From: Heterohyrax brucei
Lineage: Eukaryota > Chordata > Mammalia > Hyracoidea > Procaviidae
Length of the DNA stretch: 64,000 nt
Reading direction: 5' to 3'
Assembly: GCA_028571685.1 (NCBI GenBank)
Contig: CM053143.1
Coordinates: 151,460,329 to 151,524,328, forward strand
The notes under the pieces were generated by a model. That model had not been told where the DNA came from and did not search any database. It saw nothing but the letters and a program-made list of their open reading frames with translations. Of this stretch, positions 11,181 through 22,412 are shown one piece after another; the stretch's first letter is position 1, and the number at the start of each line of letters is the position of its first letter. The position numbers and the translations under genes are program-made.

Positions 11181-11437
11181 GGTGGTGGGATTCCTATACA
11201 AATAGGCCAAATTGGTATGTTTGGAATATTATAATGGTAGGTCTCCATCCTATAAGTGCTCGGTTTGGAAAGCTAATATTTTGATCTGTTGCTTGTTCAT
11301 TACCAGGGCAGTTTTTCTTAGACACATGATGACATATGTGGTGATTAAGTATACAAGATAGCTGGCCCATGAAAGCCTATTTAATCTTTAATGGATATGT
11401 GGAGTGATGTTACCAAAACCACAGAACCTACTTTACG

Positions 11438-11580
11438 TAGTTAAGAGCTACGGTGAGCAGTAGCTCACCAATCTACCAACCACTCCTTGGAAAGCCTATG
11501 GGGTAGCTCTACTCAGTCCTGTAGGGTTGCTATGTGTCAGAATTGGTTCAACAGCAAGGGGTTGTTGTTGTTTGTTGTTA
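11438..11580 (+). mobile_element. AfroSINE
   Basis: Sense copy with head 'tagttaagagctacggtgag', middle 'ggggtagctctactcagtcc' and tail 'tgtgtcagaattggttcaac'. A GTT-rich run follows (11559-11578). Confidence 0.75.
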
Positions 11581-11837
11581 TAATTATTGTCTTATGTCTG
11601 CTTATAAGATGGTAAGTTTCTTCAGGATATAGTTTTTCCTTTATTCATCTTCCCTTTTTTTAATTCCCAGAAATGAGTTTCTACAATGAGTGCTGATACA
11701 TGATTAGCACAACTAAATGAAAAATTTTACTATTTATACTGGCACTATAACAAAATGTATCGATTTATCTCCAAGAAGTTATTGAAAATTTGAGATGAAT
11801 AAATCCTCTACTTCTCAGAATGTAATGTGGGAAAAGA

Positions 11838-11940
11838 CTTACCTGGGAGCTTGTTAAACGACAGATTCTGATTGTATAGGTCTGGGCTTGGGGCCTGAGA
11901 TTCTGCATTTTTAACAAGCTCTCAGGCAAAACTGATACTT
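11838..11940. mobile_element. MER5A-like hAT element
   Basis: 'ttacctgggagcttgttaaa' and 'gattctgcatttttaacaag' with 'agctctcaggcaaaactgat' form the typical MER5A interior. Non-autonomous DNA transposon, old. Confidence 0.7.
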
Positions 11941-12009
11941 ATAGTGCTCAGTGACATTTTGTGTGATCAGGCTCAGCATGAATGTGAAAGAGTAAAGGGC
12001 TCATATCTG

Positions 12010-12275
12010 TGGGGCACTTGTACTCTATGGGGCAGTTCTACTCTGTCATATAGGGTTGCTATAGGGTTGTTAGGAAACCCTGGTGGCTTAGTGGTTAAGT
12101 GCAACAGTTGCTAACCCAAAGGACGACATTGTCCCATCTGCCAGGCACTCCTGGGAAACTCTATGGGGCAGTTCTGCTCAGTCTGTAGGGTTGCCTTCAC
12201 TTGGAGTCAGCTCTATGGCAGTGTACAGAGGGTTGCTATAAGTTGAAATGTACTCAGTGGCAATGGGTTTGGTGT
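12010..12275 (+). mobile_element. AfroSINE, split by a second SINE
   Basis: A 5'-truncated sense SINE is interrupted after its 'gggttgctata' by another SINE (12064-12228). It resumes at 12241 with 'agttgaaatgtactcagtgg'. Confidence 0.8.
12064..12228 (+). mobile_element. AfroSINE nested inside a SINE
   Basis: Full sense copy from 'aggaaaccctggtggctta' to 'cagctctatggcagtg'. It is flanked by the 12-bp duplication 'agggttgctata' (12052-12063 and 12229-12240), part of the host SINE. Confidence 0.88.
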
Positions 12276-12431
12276 TTTGGAGGGGATTTAGACTAAATAG
12301 TGCCTGGGAGATACTAAGTGTTCAAATATTGTTGAAATGAATAAATTTACCCCAGGATATAAATAGTGAGACCAAGAAAGTTTTTGTCAAGTGTTAAATG
12401 TATAGAACACAAGGAAGACAGGAGGAGAGTT

Positions 12432-12812
12432 GACAGCTTTGAATTGTGGTGCTGGAGAAGAATATTGAATGTCCCATGAACTGCCAAAGGACAAACAGTT
12501 CAGTTCTGGAGGATGTACAACTAGAGTGCTCCTCAGAAGCAAAGATGGCCAGACTGTGTCTTACATACTTCAGACATGTTGTCAGGAAGGATCTGCCCCT
12601 GGAGAAGGACATCATGCTAGGTAGAGTGGAGGGTCAGTGAAAAAGAGGAAGAAGCTCAACGAGATAGATTGACAGAGTGGCTGCAGTGATGAGCAGAAGC
12701 ATAAAAATAACTGTGGACATGGTGCAAGACTGGGCAGTGTCTTGTTCTGTTGTATATAGGATTGCTATGAGTCAGAAGTAACTTGATGGCACTTAACAAC
12801 GAGTGTATAGAA
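12432..12812 (+). mobile_element. RTE LINE 3' end
   Basis: Covers the last part of the RTE ORF ('gaatattgaatgtcccatga', 'catacttcagacatgttgtc', 'gagaaggacatcatgctagg') and the shared tail to 'ggcacttaacaacga'. Open frames here are remnants of the ORF end. Confidence 0.85.
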
Positions 12813-13187
12813 CAGACAAGGGTCATGCAGTTTCTGGTGTGCAAGGTATTATTTGACAGAAGGTCTCTTGGTAACACAAGGAGAACAGAATGTAAGAATG
12901 GGTGTTTACACAAGTAAAAAGAGTAGAGGGCACAAAGGAGAAGCAAGTAAAAGAAGGAATTGCTCTAGGGCAGTATCCTCAGACGTTTGGTCTTGGCACT
13001 CCTTTATACTCTCAAAAATTGTTGAAAACCTCAGAGATCTTTTGCTTATGGGATTTTGCCTATCCATATTTACTGCACTAGAAAATTTGAAACAGATTAG
13101 AAACATGTATTCACTTAGAATAATAGCAGTGTGAAACCTGTCATTGTTAATAAAGTAGCACTTTAAAAAAAATTTTAATGTCTATGT

Positions 13188-13222
13188 TATAACTTGAAGG
13201 CATTTGGCTTTGGCTTGGCTAT
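13188..13222 (+). mobile_element. Isolated SINE 3' tail
   Basis: 'aacttgaaggcatttggctt' followed by 'tggcttggctatgt' resembles only the last bases of the AfroSINE tail. Confidence 0.45.
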
Positions 13223-13229
13223 GTAGAAC

Positions 13230-14149
13230 ATGTCTTTGTTTTTTAATTTAATTTCTATTGTGCTTTAGGTGAGAGTTTACAGAGCAAGTTAGATTCCCAT
13301 TTGGTAGTTTATATATAAGGTCTTTTATATCCTTGGTTTTATTCCCCACAAAGTGTCAGCGCTGTGCCATAGGTTCCATGTTTCATTTCTTCCTGATTTT
13401 CTGTCCCTTCCTGCCTTTGCATCTTGGCCTTTGTCACATATTACCGTTTTGATCTCATATAATTGATGGTGAGGATCATATCCCTTTTGAGTATTGTTGT
13501 TTATTTTATGGGCTTGTCTATTGTTTGTCTACAGGGTGGTCTTCAGGAGTGGCTTCAGTTCTATGTTAGAAGGGTGCTTTAGGGCCGTAGTCTCAGGGAT
13601 TCTCCTAGTCTCTGTCATATCAGTAAACCTGGTCTTTTGAATGAGTTTCATTATGTGTTCTAAATTTTTCACCTCCTTAGTCTCAGACCTTCTGTTGTGA
13701 TCCTCGTCAAAGACCTGTAATGACAACGAGGTGCCATCTAGTTCTTGTGGTCTTAGGCTTCTGCAGGCTGTGGTTCATGTGGTCCATTAGCCCTTGGACT
13801 AACAGGTGGTTCCCTTGAATCTTCTGTTTTCTTCATTCTCCTTTTCTCCAGATGGGAAGAGACCAGTGGTTGTATTTTAGATGCCTACTCGCAAGCTTTA
13901 AGGACCCCAGATGCTATTAACCAAAGTAGGGTGCAGAACATTGATTTTATGAATTGGGTTTTGCCAATTGATGGGGAGATATCCCCTGAGTCTACAGCCT
14001 AGGAATTTCATCCCATGACATATTTGGTTATATCTGAGAAGCTTTCCTGACTGTGCCCCTTGTGTGTGCAGTTGTTTATATTAATATATGCAGAATATCT
14101 GCGGTCATGTATGTAGAAATATCTACCAGCGAACGTATCTGTAGTGAAA
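13230..14149 (-). mobile_element. L1 3' UTR, second family, 5'-truncated
   Basis: Antisense. It shares an ordered series of blocks with 16,800-17,530 and 20,607-20,985: 'ctttaggtgagagtttacag', 'ctccagatgggaagagacca', 'actcgcaagctttaaggacc'. It differs from the 3' UTR at 1,592 and 39,588. Insertion into the hAT element at 12,968 dates it as younger than that element. Confidence 0.7.
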
Positions 14150-14511
14150 GTAGCACAATTTTAAATGAAAAATAACTTTTTCCCCCAAACCAACAATTTA
14201 GTGAGAAGGAAGTGGCGTTGTTTTAAGTATCTGAAAATGCCTTTAACATGTGGCTTAATTGAAGGCATCAGAATTCTACATTTAGTCTATGTGAATATAT
14301 TGTTTTTACTGAAGTAGATGAAGAAAATTTGCTGGTCTCGTTTAACTGTATAGGTGGAAAAGAAAGGACTATTTAATAGACTTTTCAGATAATTGGTGAT
14401 ATTCCATTTTTACAACAAAAGCTCAACACATAGTTGTTTCTTAAAGGTTAGTGTCACAGTAAAATCTGAAACCATAATAATGAACGTTTTTATACCATTA
14501 TATTAAATTGC

Positions 14512-16132
14512 AGCCTCGAGTTGCAATATTAAAGGATTCCACAGTGAAAATACCAAACAAAGGAAGCAAAAAGACGAGATGGAAGGAATGCCCGTAGTCA
14601 CTATAGCGTAGGTAATTGGTTGATGTTCAGTCATTTCAGGAGGGAGCATGTAATCAGGACCCAATAGTACTAGAAGAAACGGTCCAAGCTGCACTGAAGG
14701 TGTTAGTGAGAAACAGGGCTTCAGGAATTGACAGAAGATCATATAGATGTCTCAACAAATGAATGCAGTGTGGAAGTGCTCAGTCCTCTGTGCCGAGAAA
14801 ATTGGAGGACAGCTATCTGGCTGACCAAATGAAAAGGACCCATATTTATGCCTGTTCTCATGAAGGGTAATCCAAGTGAATGTGGAAACTATCAAACAGT
14901 ATCATTAATATCACACACCAACAGAATTTTTACAAAGATTATTTAAAAGTGGTTGCAGTAGTATATTGACAATTACCAGATATTCAAGTTGAATTCAGAA
15001 GAGGACGTGGAACCAGGGATATCATTGCTGATGTCGGATGGATTCTGGCTGAAAGCAGAGAATACCAGAGAGATGTCTACCTGTGTTTTATTGGTCTAGT
15101 GAGGTACTTGCCTGTGTGAATCATAACAAGTTATGGAGAACGTTAAAAAGAATGGATGTTCCAGAACTCTAAATTGTGCTTACAAGGAACCTGTATGTAG
15201 ATCAAAGGGCAGTCATTCAAACAGAACAAGGGGACACTGAGTGGTTTAAACTCAGCTAAGGTGTTATGTCAGGGTTGTATTTTTTCACTAAGTCCATCTG
15301 TATGCTGAGAAAATAATCCAAGCAGCTAGATTGTATGAAGAAGAGTGAGACATTAGGATTGAAGGAACACTCAGTTACAACCTGCATTATGCAGATAACA
15401 CAACCTCGCTTGTTGAAAGTGAGAGAACTTGAAACTCTTACTGATGAAGATTAAAGACCACAGCCTTCAGTATGGATTACAGTTTAACATACGCCAAGCC
15501 AGAAAACAAAAATCCTCATAACTAGACCAGTAAGCAACATTGTGATAAATGGTAAAAAGACTGAGGTCATCAAGGATTTCCTTTTACTTGGATCCAGTCA
15601 ACACCCGTGGATACAGCAGTCAAAAAATCAAATGATGCTTCCACGGCCACATCTGCTGCAGAGGACCTCTTTAAAGTGTTAACGAAGCAAAGATGTCACC
15701 ATGAAGACAGAAGTGCACCTGACACAAGCCATGGTGTTCAGTCACTTTGTATGCATGGGAAAGGTAGAAACTGGATTAGGAAGAATTGATACCTTTGAAT
15801 TAGGGTGTTGGCAAAAAATAGTGTATATACCATGGACTGCCAAAAGAGTACAATCAGAGTGTCCCTTAGAAGCAAGGATGGTGAAACTACACCTCACATA
15901 GTTAGACATTTTATTAGGAGGGATCAGTCTCCAGAGAAGGACATCATAAACTTGGTGAAGTAGAGATTCAGTGAAAAAGGAAGACTGTCAATGAGATGGA
16001 TTGACACAGTGGCTGCAACAATGGGCACATGCGTAACAATGATTGTAAGGATGGTACAGGACTGGGCAGCGTATTGTTCTGTTGTACATAGGATCAAGTC
16101 AGAACCGGCTTGACGCCACCTGACAACAACAT
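14512..16132 (+). pseudogene. RTE LINE reverse-transcriptase relic
   Basis: The longest sense RTE copy. It covers the region leading into the RT domain ('cctcgagttgcaatattaaa' near 14,512), the RT palm and thumb, the ORF end and the shared 3' tail. Translated in pieces it shows an 'FRRGRGTRDI' stretch (about 14,995), a 'DVYLCFI' stretch where the first catalytic Asp motif lies (about 15,076) and 'YNLHYADN' (about 15,377). The last is the catalytic YxDD box, with the second Asp changed to Asn. Many frameshifts and stops are present, so no protein can be made. An RTE of this kind would supply RT for its own copying and probably for SINEs that share its tail. Confidence 0.88.
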
Positions 16133-16799
16133 TAAAATTCTTTGGTCTGTCATATGTGTTATGAACATTTTGCATAATTTTATAGCATTGTGCAATGGTG
16201 ATTTGGAAAATAATGGTTCAATGAGTTATGAAGATTTTCCAAATGTTGACACATTTCATTATACAGTATCAAAACACTGCATTTATTACCATCACCACCC
16301 TTCTCATCACAAGAGTCTTTAATTATTGGAAAGCTGTCAGGTTCACAGTGGTAGCTACAAGTTTCCTAAAATTCTAACTTCTGCTTGAATGCTCACGTTT
16401 TATCCTTGGCAACAAACACTGTCAGTTGTTTTCACTGAAGTGACACGCTTGCTTTGTTTGTTGAGAAGATGTCTGCCCAGTTTTGAAATTTGAAAAGCTA
16501 CCCTTTGTTAGTCACTCTTTTAAATGAAAGCAGCTGGTTCAGTTTTCAACTAAGTTACACTTCTCTTTGAAACAACCATCATCCTTTAAAAGCAGCAGAA
16601 ATGTATTTTGGATACTTACATTCAAAAGGCATATGCTTTGGGTTGGTATCTGATGAAATAAAAAAAATTTCACTGCTTCATTAAGGACTTTTTAAACATA
16701 AAGCTGGCATTGTTTTTACTGGGATTCTAGGGTATTGAATACAGTAACTGCTGAAGTCCATGCTCTGATTCATGCTATGTAGCCAGCAGTTTTAGCTAC
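16133..16799. other. Unassigned AT-rich sequence
   Basis: No gene or repeat recognised. Confidence 0.35.
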
Positions 16800-17530
16800 C
16801 TTTTTTTTTTAAAACAGTTTCTGTTGTCTTGTTTTTCTTTTACTCTACATGAAGGTTTACAGAACAAACTGACTTCGCATTAGAGGGTTAGTACACATTG
16901 TTTTCTGATGTTGGCTAACGATCCTACCGCATGTCAGCACTCTCCCTTCGTGGCCTTGGGTTCCCTACTGCCAGCGTGCTCGTCCCCTCTTGCCTTCTCT
17001 AGTCCTCGCCCCTGGGCTGGTGTGCCCCTTTAGTCGGTCTCGTTTTGCATTATGGGCCCGTCTAGTCTTTGGCTGATGGGTGAACCTCGGGAGTGACTTC
17101 ATAACTGAGCTAAACAGGTATCAGAGGGCATCCTCCTAGGGTCTGTCCGGTCTCTGTCAGGCCAGTAAGTTTGGGAGTCTGAATTTTGTTCTACATTTCC
17201 CTCCCACTCTGTATGGGACCCCCTGTTGTTATCCTTCACAGAGCACTCTGGGGTGGCCGCCAGGTACGATACAGTTGGGTTGGCCTCAGTCAGGTGGCAG
17301 CTGTGGTAGTTGTGGTCCATTAGTCCTCTGGACTCACTTTTCCTTGGTGCCTTTGGTTTTCTTCATTCTCCCTTGCTCCAGATGGGGTGAGACCAGTGGA
17401 GTATCTTAGGTGGCCACTCATAAGCTTTCAAGACCACAGATGGTACTCATCCGTGTAAAATATGAAACTTTTGTTTAAAAATCGTAAGCTAGATGTTCCC
17501 TGAGAGACCTTTTGTATGTGTGTGTGTATC
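16800..17530 (-). mobile_element. L1 3' UTR, second family, 5'-truncated
   Basis: Antisense, starting at a poly(T) run (16801-16810). Same block order as 13,230-14,149, but more CpG-rich ('gtctcgttttgcattatggg') and so perhaps younger. Confidence 0.72.
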
Positions 17531-17599
17531 GTCAGTTAAATGTCTTCACAGTGAAAAAAGATATTGATAGCATCTTCCATAAAATAAATAATAATTAAA

Positions 17600-17750
17600 A
17601 AAAACCCACTGCTGTCAAGTCAATTCCAACTCACAGCAACCCTATAGACAATAGAACTGCCACATAGAGTTTCTGAGGAGTGCCTGGTAGGTTTGAACTG
17701 CCAGCCTTTTGGGTAGCAGCCCTAAGACTTAGCCACAGTGCCATCAGGGA
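17600..17750 (-). mobile_element. AfroSINE
   Basis: Antisense, near full length, from 'aacccactgctgtcaagtc' to 'cagtgccatcaggg'. Confidence 0.85.
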
Positions 17751-17765
17751 TAGCATCTTATTGTT

Positions 17766-17917
17766 AGATGGTGTCATGTCAGTTCCAACTCATAACAACC
17801 CTATAGGTCAGAGTAGAACTGCCTCATAGAGTTTTCAAGGAGTGTCTGGTGGATTTGAACTGTTGACCTCTTGGTTAGCAGCCATAGCATTTTACCACTA
17901 TGCCACCAGGGTTTCTA
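17766..17917 (-). mobile_element. AfroSINE
   Basis: Antisense, near full length ('gtgtcatgtcagttccaac' to 'ctatgccaccagggtttc'). Head to tail with the preceding copy. Confidence 0.85.
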
Positions 17918-17937
17918 CCTTAGTATTATGAAAACAG

Positions 17938-18020
17938 GAGTCCCTGGGTCACACAGATGGTTAAGTACTGGTCCACTGACTAAAACATTGGTGGTCCAGT
18001 CTGTCAAGAGGCCTTGAATC
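17938..18020 (+). mobile_element. AfroSINE long-variant head
   Basis: Starts 'ggagtccctgggtcacacag' and keeps only the tRNA-like half. Opposite strand to its two neighbours. Confidence 0.65.
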
Positions 18021-18059
18021 AGTCTTTTTGCTCTTTAAAATATTAAACTTGAGTTAGCC

Positions 18060-18535
18060 ATATGCCTAGTGCTGCTATAACAGAAGTAACACAAGTTGAT
18101 GGCTTTCACAGGGAGAAATTTATTTCCTTACAGTCTAGTAGGCTAGAAGTCCAGATTTAGGGTGTCATCTCCAAGGGAAGGCTAGCTTTCTTTGTTGTCT
18201 CTAGAAGAAGTTTCTTCTCATCAGTCTTACGTGGACTAGGAGCTTCTCTGAACAGGTATCCCAAGCCCAAAAGACATGACATGCTATGTTCTTGTCTCTG
18301 TTTTCTTGGTAGTATCACGTCCTGCTGTCTCTCTGCTCACTTCTCTTTTTTATATCCCAAAAGAAATTGAATTAAGACACAGTCTAATCTTACAGACTGA
18401 GTTCTGCCTCATTAGCACTTAACTAGCACTAATTCCTACTCATGGAGACAGGATTTAGAATATATAGGTAAATCACATCTGATGACAAAATTGTAGACCG
18501 TCACACAATAATCGGAATCATAACCTAGACTAATT
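18060..18535. repeat. Ancient mammalian repeat, family not assigned
   Basis: 'tgctgctataacagaagtaa', 'aaatttatttccttacagtc' and 'ggctagaagtccagattta' have the look of a widespread old mammalian repeat. The same type occurs at 41,770-42,575. Confidence 0.5.
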
Positions 18536-18689
18536 GGTGTACATATTTTCAGGGAGCACACTGTTTTTCTAGAATGATGCCTGATACCTCATTTTCTAGT
18601 AAATGAACTGTCAAATCCAGTAAGTGACACATTCCATTTCTCTTATTTCTACTCCTGTATTGTGCAGTGTGTGCCGTGGTAGTCTCTGT

Positions 18690-18983
18690 GCTCACTTCCC
18701 TCTCTCACTTCTCTCTGCTCATTCTGTCAGCGAATTCTCACCTTCCATACAGGAGACCTGGATTCAGTTCCTGCCTGGTGCACCTCACGTACAGCCCCAC
18801 CCACCTGCCGGTGGAGGCTTGCGTATTGTTGTGATGCGGAACACAGCAGAGCTTCCAGACTGAAATGGACTAGGAAAAAAGGCTAGGCAACCTGCTTCCA
18901 GAATCCGCTGATGAAAGCCCCATGGATTCCAAAGGTCCAGGGTTACCAGGAGTTGGGGCTGACTTGATGGTAAAACAGCATGC
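18690..18983 (+). mobile_element. Composite SINE with RTE-like body
   Basis: Sense. A tRNA-like head ('caccttccatacaggagacc') is joined to a segment that matches the RTE 5' end ('cagagcttccagactgaaat', 'gcttccagaatccgctgatg') and an RTE-like tail. Sisters at 44,288 and 47,975. Confidence 0.75.
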
Positions 18984-19867
18984 TACAGTGTAGGGGCCAC
19001 TTGCTGAGAAACAACTGTGCTGTCCCATCTGCAAGCTGATATGAGTCTCTGCCAGGTAATATGCCCAAAAGACTTGACTAGGTGGCCTTGGATCAGGCTG
19101 AGAGGCTCCAAACTCAGGCCCGAAAAGCAAATCCATCTCTCAGTAGCGGACTCATTAGTTATGTTCATGAGACTGGTACAGTAATGCCAAATTACTGATT
19201 TGTGATGAGACCTGTCGTTGTCCCAGGTACTAGATTACTCGATACTGCATGGACAGTGCATACTCTCAATGTCTGGGTATTGTTTCATAACCAGAAATAA
19301 TTAATCACAGGGCCTAATTTGCCCCAAACTGCATGACTAGGCATTCTCTCCCTCCAGACATGGTATGTGGGAAACCAAGGCACAGTTGAAGATTCCTTGG
19401 GGAACATGTTCCCACTTGAAGAAGAGTCAGGGATGAATCTAATGTTTAAATAACATCCCTCTGGGGTAGTCTGTTCTTCTGCTTGGGATTGTGTGACCAT
19501 GGACCGAGAATCCTTGAAATGCATTGGCTAACATTCTCTGTTCTTTGGAGTTTGAATCTATGATCAAATTTTTCTGAGCTACGTAGGCTTCTGATTGACA
19601 CAATCTTTCTTAAAATATAGCAGTATTTTCTGTTAAGTTAAAAGGAAGTCATACTGTGGTGGGGAGCCATCTTAGCTCATTCTTAAACGTGTTTCTTGAC
19701 TTTGATCTATGTGCAAACTAATACCTTGAGTTACATAGCAGCTTCCATCTACAAGTCTGCGAGGAAATCTCAGTGCAGCTACTGGGTCACTGTTTTCTCT
19801 GAGTTTGGCCTGTGGTCTACCTGCATAGGAATCTGCTAGCTGTGTCTTCCACTATGTTTCCCTGGCC
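18984..19867. other. Unassigned sequence
   Basis: Several short open frames overlap on both strands; none carries a motif or splice-site pattern that supports coding. Confidence 0.35.
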
Positions 19868-19968
19868 TGAGCCTTGCAGAGTCAGCCTCTGGAGGTGGGT
19901 CTCAGGAACCTGCATTGTAACTCCCTCCTTGGGAATCCCCCTGCACACTAAGTTTGAGAACCACAGCT
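19868..19968. mobile_element. MER5A-like hAT element
   Basis: 'ggtctcaggaacctgcattg' and the end 'ctaagtttgagaaccacagc' fit a MER5A-type element with its 'gagaacca' inverted-repeat end. Confidence 0.65.
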
Positions 19969-20334
19969 GTAATTTTGATGTAGGATCTGCTTATGTAGGC
20001 TTTCTCTTGGATATCAAGTACAGTGTTCCTCTTAGAGAGGATGCTGAGCTGACTACAATTTTACAAGAATTTCAGTTCTAATGATAAACATATGTAAAAC
20101 ATTAATTTTCTTTAAAAAATAACTTGTGTTTTGTATTGTTTTGGGGTGGTAACAGGGAAAAGAATTCTTAATTGCTTATTTGCTCCAGAAATTATACCAC
20201 TAAAGTCCTGCTCACTAGTTCTTGGTCCTGAAATGGTATCTGTGGCTTAAGCTTTGAGGCATCACGATGACTAGCTGTTTAGATTTCCAGCTCTCTTGTT
20301 ACCAAAAAGGCCATTCCTGAACATCACATGGTTC
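19969..20334. other. Unassigned sequence
   Basis: No gene or repeat recognised. Confidence 0.35.
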
Positions 20335-20455
20335 CTCCTCCATAAAGTGGGATTAATAGTAATAACTGCCTCACAGGGTTGTTGTGATGATTAAATAAAA
20401 ACAAGGCCCACAGAGCACTTAGGACAGTGATTGATGTGTGGTAAGGGCTCAGCAA
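20335..20455 (+). repeat. MIR SINE
   Basis: 'gtgggattaatagtaataac', 'cctcacagggttgttgtgat' and 'gtaagggctcagcaaag' match the MIR core order. Confidence 0.8.
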
Positions 20456-20606
20456 AGATTTGGTTTTGTAAGTACTCTCATATGGAATATTAACTCTCTA
20501 AAGGGAAGCAAAAAAGGAAGGAGAAACTATGCTTGTGTGCATAAAAACAAAATAACTTCAGATAAGCAGAAAAATAAACTAGAACCTGAAGACATGGAGG
20601 TAAGTT

Positions 20607-20985
20607 TTTTTTTTTAATTTTTTTTCATGCTTTAGGTGAAAGTTTATAGTACAAGTTAATTTCTCATTCAAAAATTTGTACACAAATTGTTTTTGTGACA
20701 CTGTTTGCAGCCACTACAATGTGCCAGCCCTCTTCCTCTTTCCTTTTCCACCTTAAGTTCCTCGTGTCCATCTGTCCAATTTTCCAGTCCCTTCTTGCCG
20801 CCTTCTCTTCACTTCTGGACAGATATTAGCCACTTGGTTTCGTATACTTGATTGAACTACAGAGTATGTTTCTTCTGTGTGTCATTGTTTGTTTGATAGG
20901 CCTCTTGAACCTTTGGCTGAAAGGTGGACTTTAGAAATGGCTTCAGTTCTGACTTAGCAAGATGTGTGGAGGATCATAGCCTAAA
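20607..20985 (-). mobile_element. L1 3' UTR, second family, 5'-truncated
   Basis: Antisense, starting in poly(T) (20607-20616) with 'catgctttaggtgaaagttt'. Shorter than its sisters at 13,230 and 16,800. Confidence 0.68.
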
Positions 20986-22103
20986 AGAGACAATTCTTGA
21001 TAGAGATATTGCAAGGGAAAAGCATGTGTTCAAGGCTAGCCTGGTTTCTACTGATCCCTGCAGAGTTTAGTTTATGACACATTGCTCATGAAGCTCAGCT
21101 TGAGCTGCAAGGATGGAGGAGAAGAGGAGCAGGTCCTGCAGGTGGTCCCAGGTCTGTCCATTAGGAGCCTGGATTCTCTTCCTGGCACTCCCACTCACAA
21201 GTTTAATACCAAGGTCACTCACTTGCAGAGGGCACCACCCTTTCCATACAGTCATCCCATACTTCCTCAATGAACAATCTTCCAAGGGTCTCTCTTCCTT
21301 ATGGAATTTTAGAAGACGTCCAGGAATACTGTCTAGGAGACATTTAAAGTGCTGTTTCGCTATAGCTGCTAAAGTGAACTGGAAAAAAAAAAAAGCATCA
21401 ATAAGAAGTCAGGTGAGCTATCAAAGCTTTCATTCTCAATGAGTTTTCCTGCACACTAACTATAGAAAATATCAGTCGAGATGCTTTTCTCTCTGCAGAG
21501 TTTTTGGCTTTGCTACTCTCAACACAAGTTTGGTGATGAGTGCTTGTAGGTGCATGAGTGTGTGTATGTGTGCACATAGGTGAGAAAGAGAGGGAGAGAA
21601 AATAAATCTGCTAGGTATATGGCACTGTCACTGGTAGGATGTTAATAATAAACTTCTAGTTTCGGATTACTATGAGTATCCTCATCGAAGATTTTTAAGA
21701 GGAGCCATACAGCTCACATTTGAAGGGATAAGCTGAATAGCATCTTCCATTCAGATACCATCTAGTGTTGTGTAAATTCTAGAAGAAATCTAGAAAACTG
21801 AGGGATAAGCTGAGGTAACATAGGAGAACTATCTGAATAATTTTTGAAGATTATAAATTAAAAAAGGAGGTTTATTTTTGATGGAAAGGATAAAAAATCA
21901 GGACCTTTATCTGTACCCTTTGCCTTTTTTTCTACTTATTTGCCCAAACAACAGACAAAATTGCCTCATGTCAGGGCTAAAAAACTGCAAGGAGTTGCTA
22001 TGTAGACGGTCCCTAGGTTACAGAGATCCAGTCCTAACTGTGTCTTTAAGTCTAATGTGTAGGTAAGTCAGAACAGGTGCATATGGTTCTGATTTAGCCT
22101 TAC
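20986..22103. other. Unassigned sequence
   Basis: Includes a 109-codon + frame (21,113-21,442) that overlaps other frames and has no recognised motif. A GT-rich run lies near 21,556-21,580. Confidence 0.35.
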
Positions 22104-22252
22104 TTTAGTGCACAGGGTTTAAGAGTTCAAGCTGCTCGCCAAAAAGTCAGCGGTTCAAATCCACCAGATGCTCCTTACAAACCAGTGGGTTGCTTCTGCT
22201 CTGTCCTATATGCTCACTGTCTGTCAGCAGTGGGTTTGTTTTTTGTTTTAGT
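22104..22252 (+). mobile_element. AfroSINE
   Basis: Sense copy: 'gctcgccaaaaagtcagcgg', 'ttcaaatccaccagatgctc' and tail to 'cagtgggtttg'. Confidence 0.78.
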
Positions 22253-22412
22253 CCAAGAAAAGGTTTGAAGCTTTTGCAGTGCTTTAAAAGCTGCATGTGC
22301 AGCAAATGAAGGTGATTGTGATGAAGAATTTAGTGTGAGTTAGAGCTGAGTAGGCATTGGTTCAGTCATTTCAAAATAAGGGAAAATTTATATAGCATTA
22401 AAAGGCAAGTTC

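Larger units (their letters stand above)
12968..14340. mobile_element. hAT-Charlie-like transposon, split by an L1
   Basis: The left part (12968-13170) starts with a degraded 'cagtatcctcagac' that resembles a Charlie-type inverted repeat and continues 'ggcactcctttatactctca'. The right part (14150-14340) continues with 'agtgagaaggaagtggcgtt', as expected for the same element. An L1 3' end (13230-14149) sits between them. Exact family not assigned. Confidence 0.5.

Noticed and set aside
12853-13134. 93-codon + frame near an RTE end
   Set aside because: It spans the left part of the hAT-Charlie-like element and has no recognised motif.
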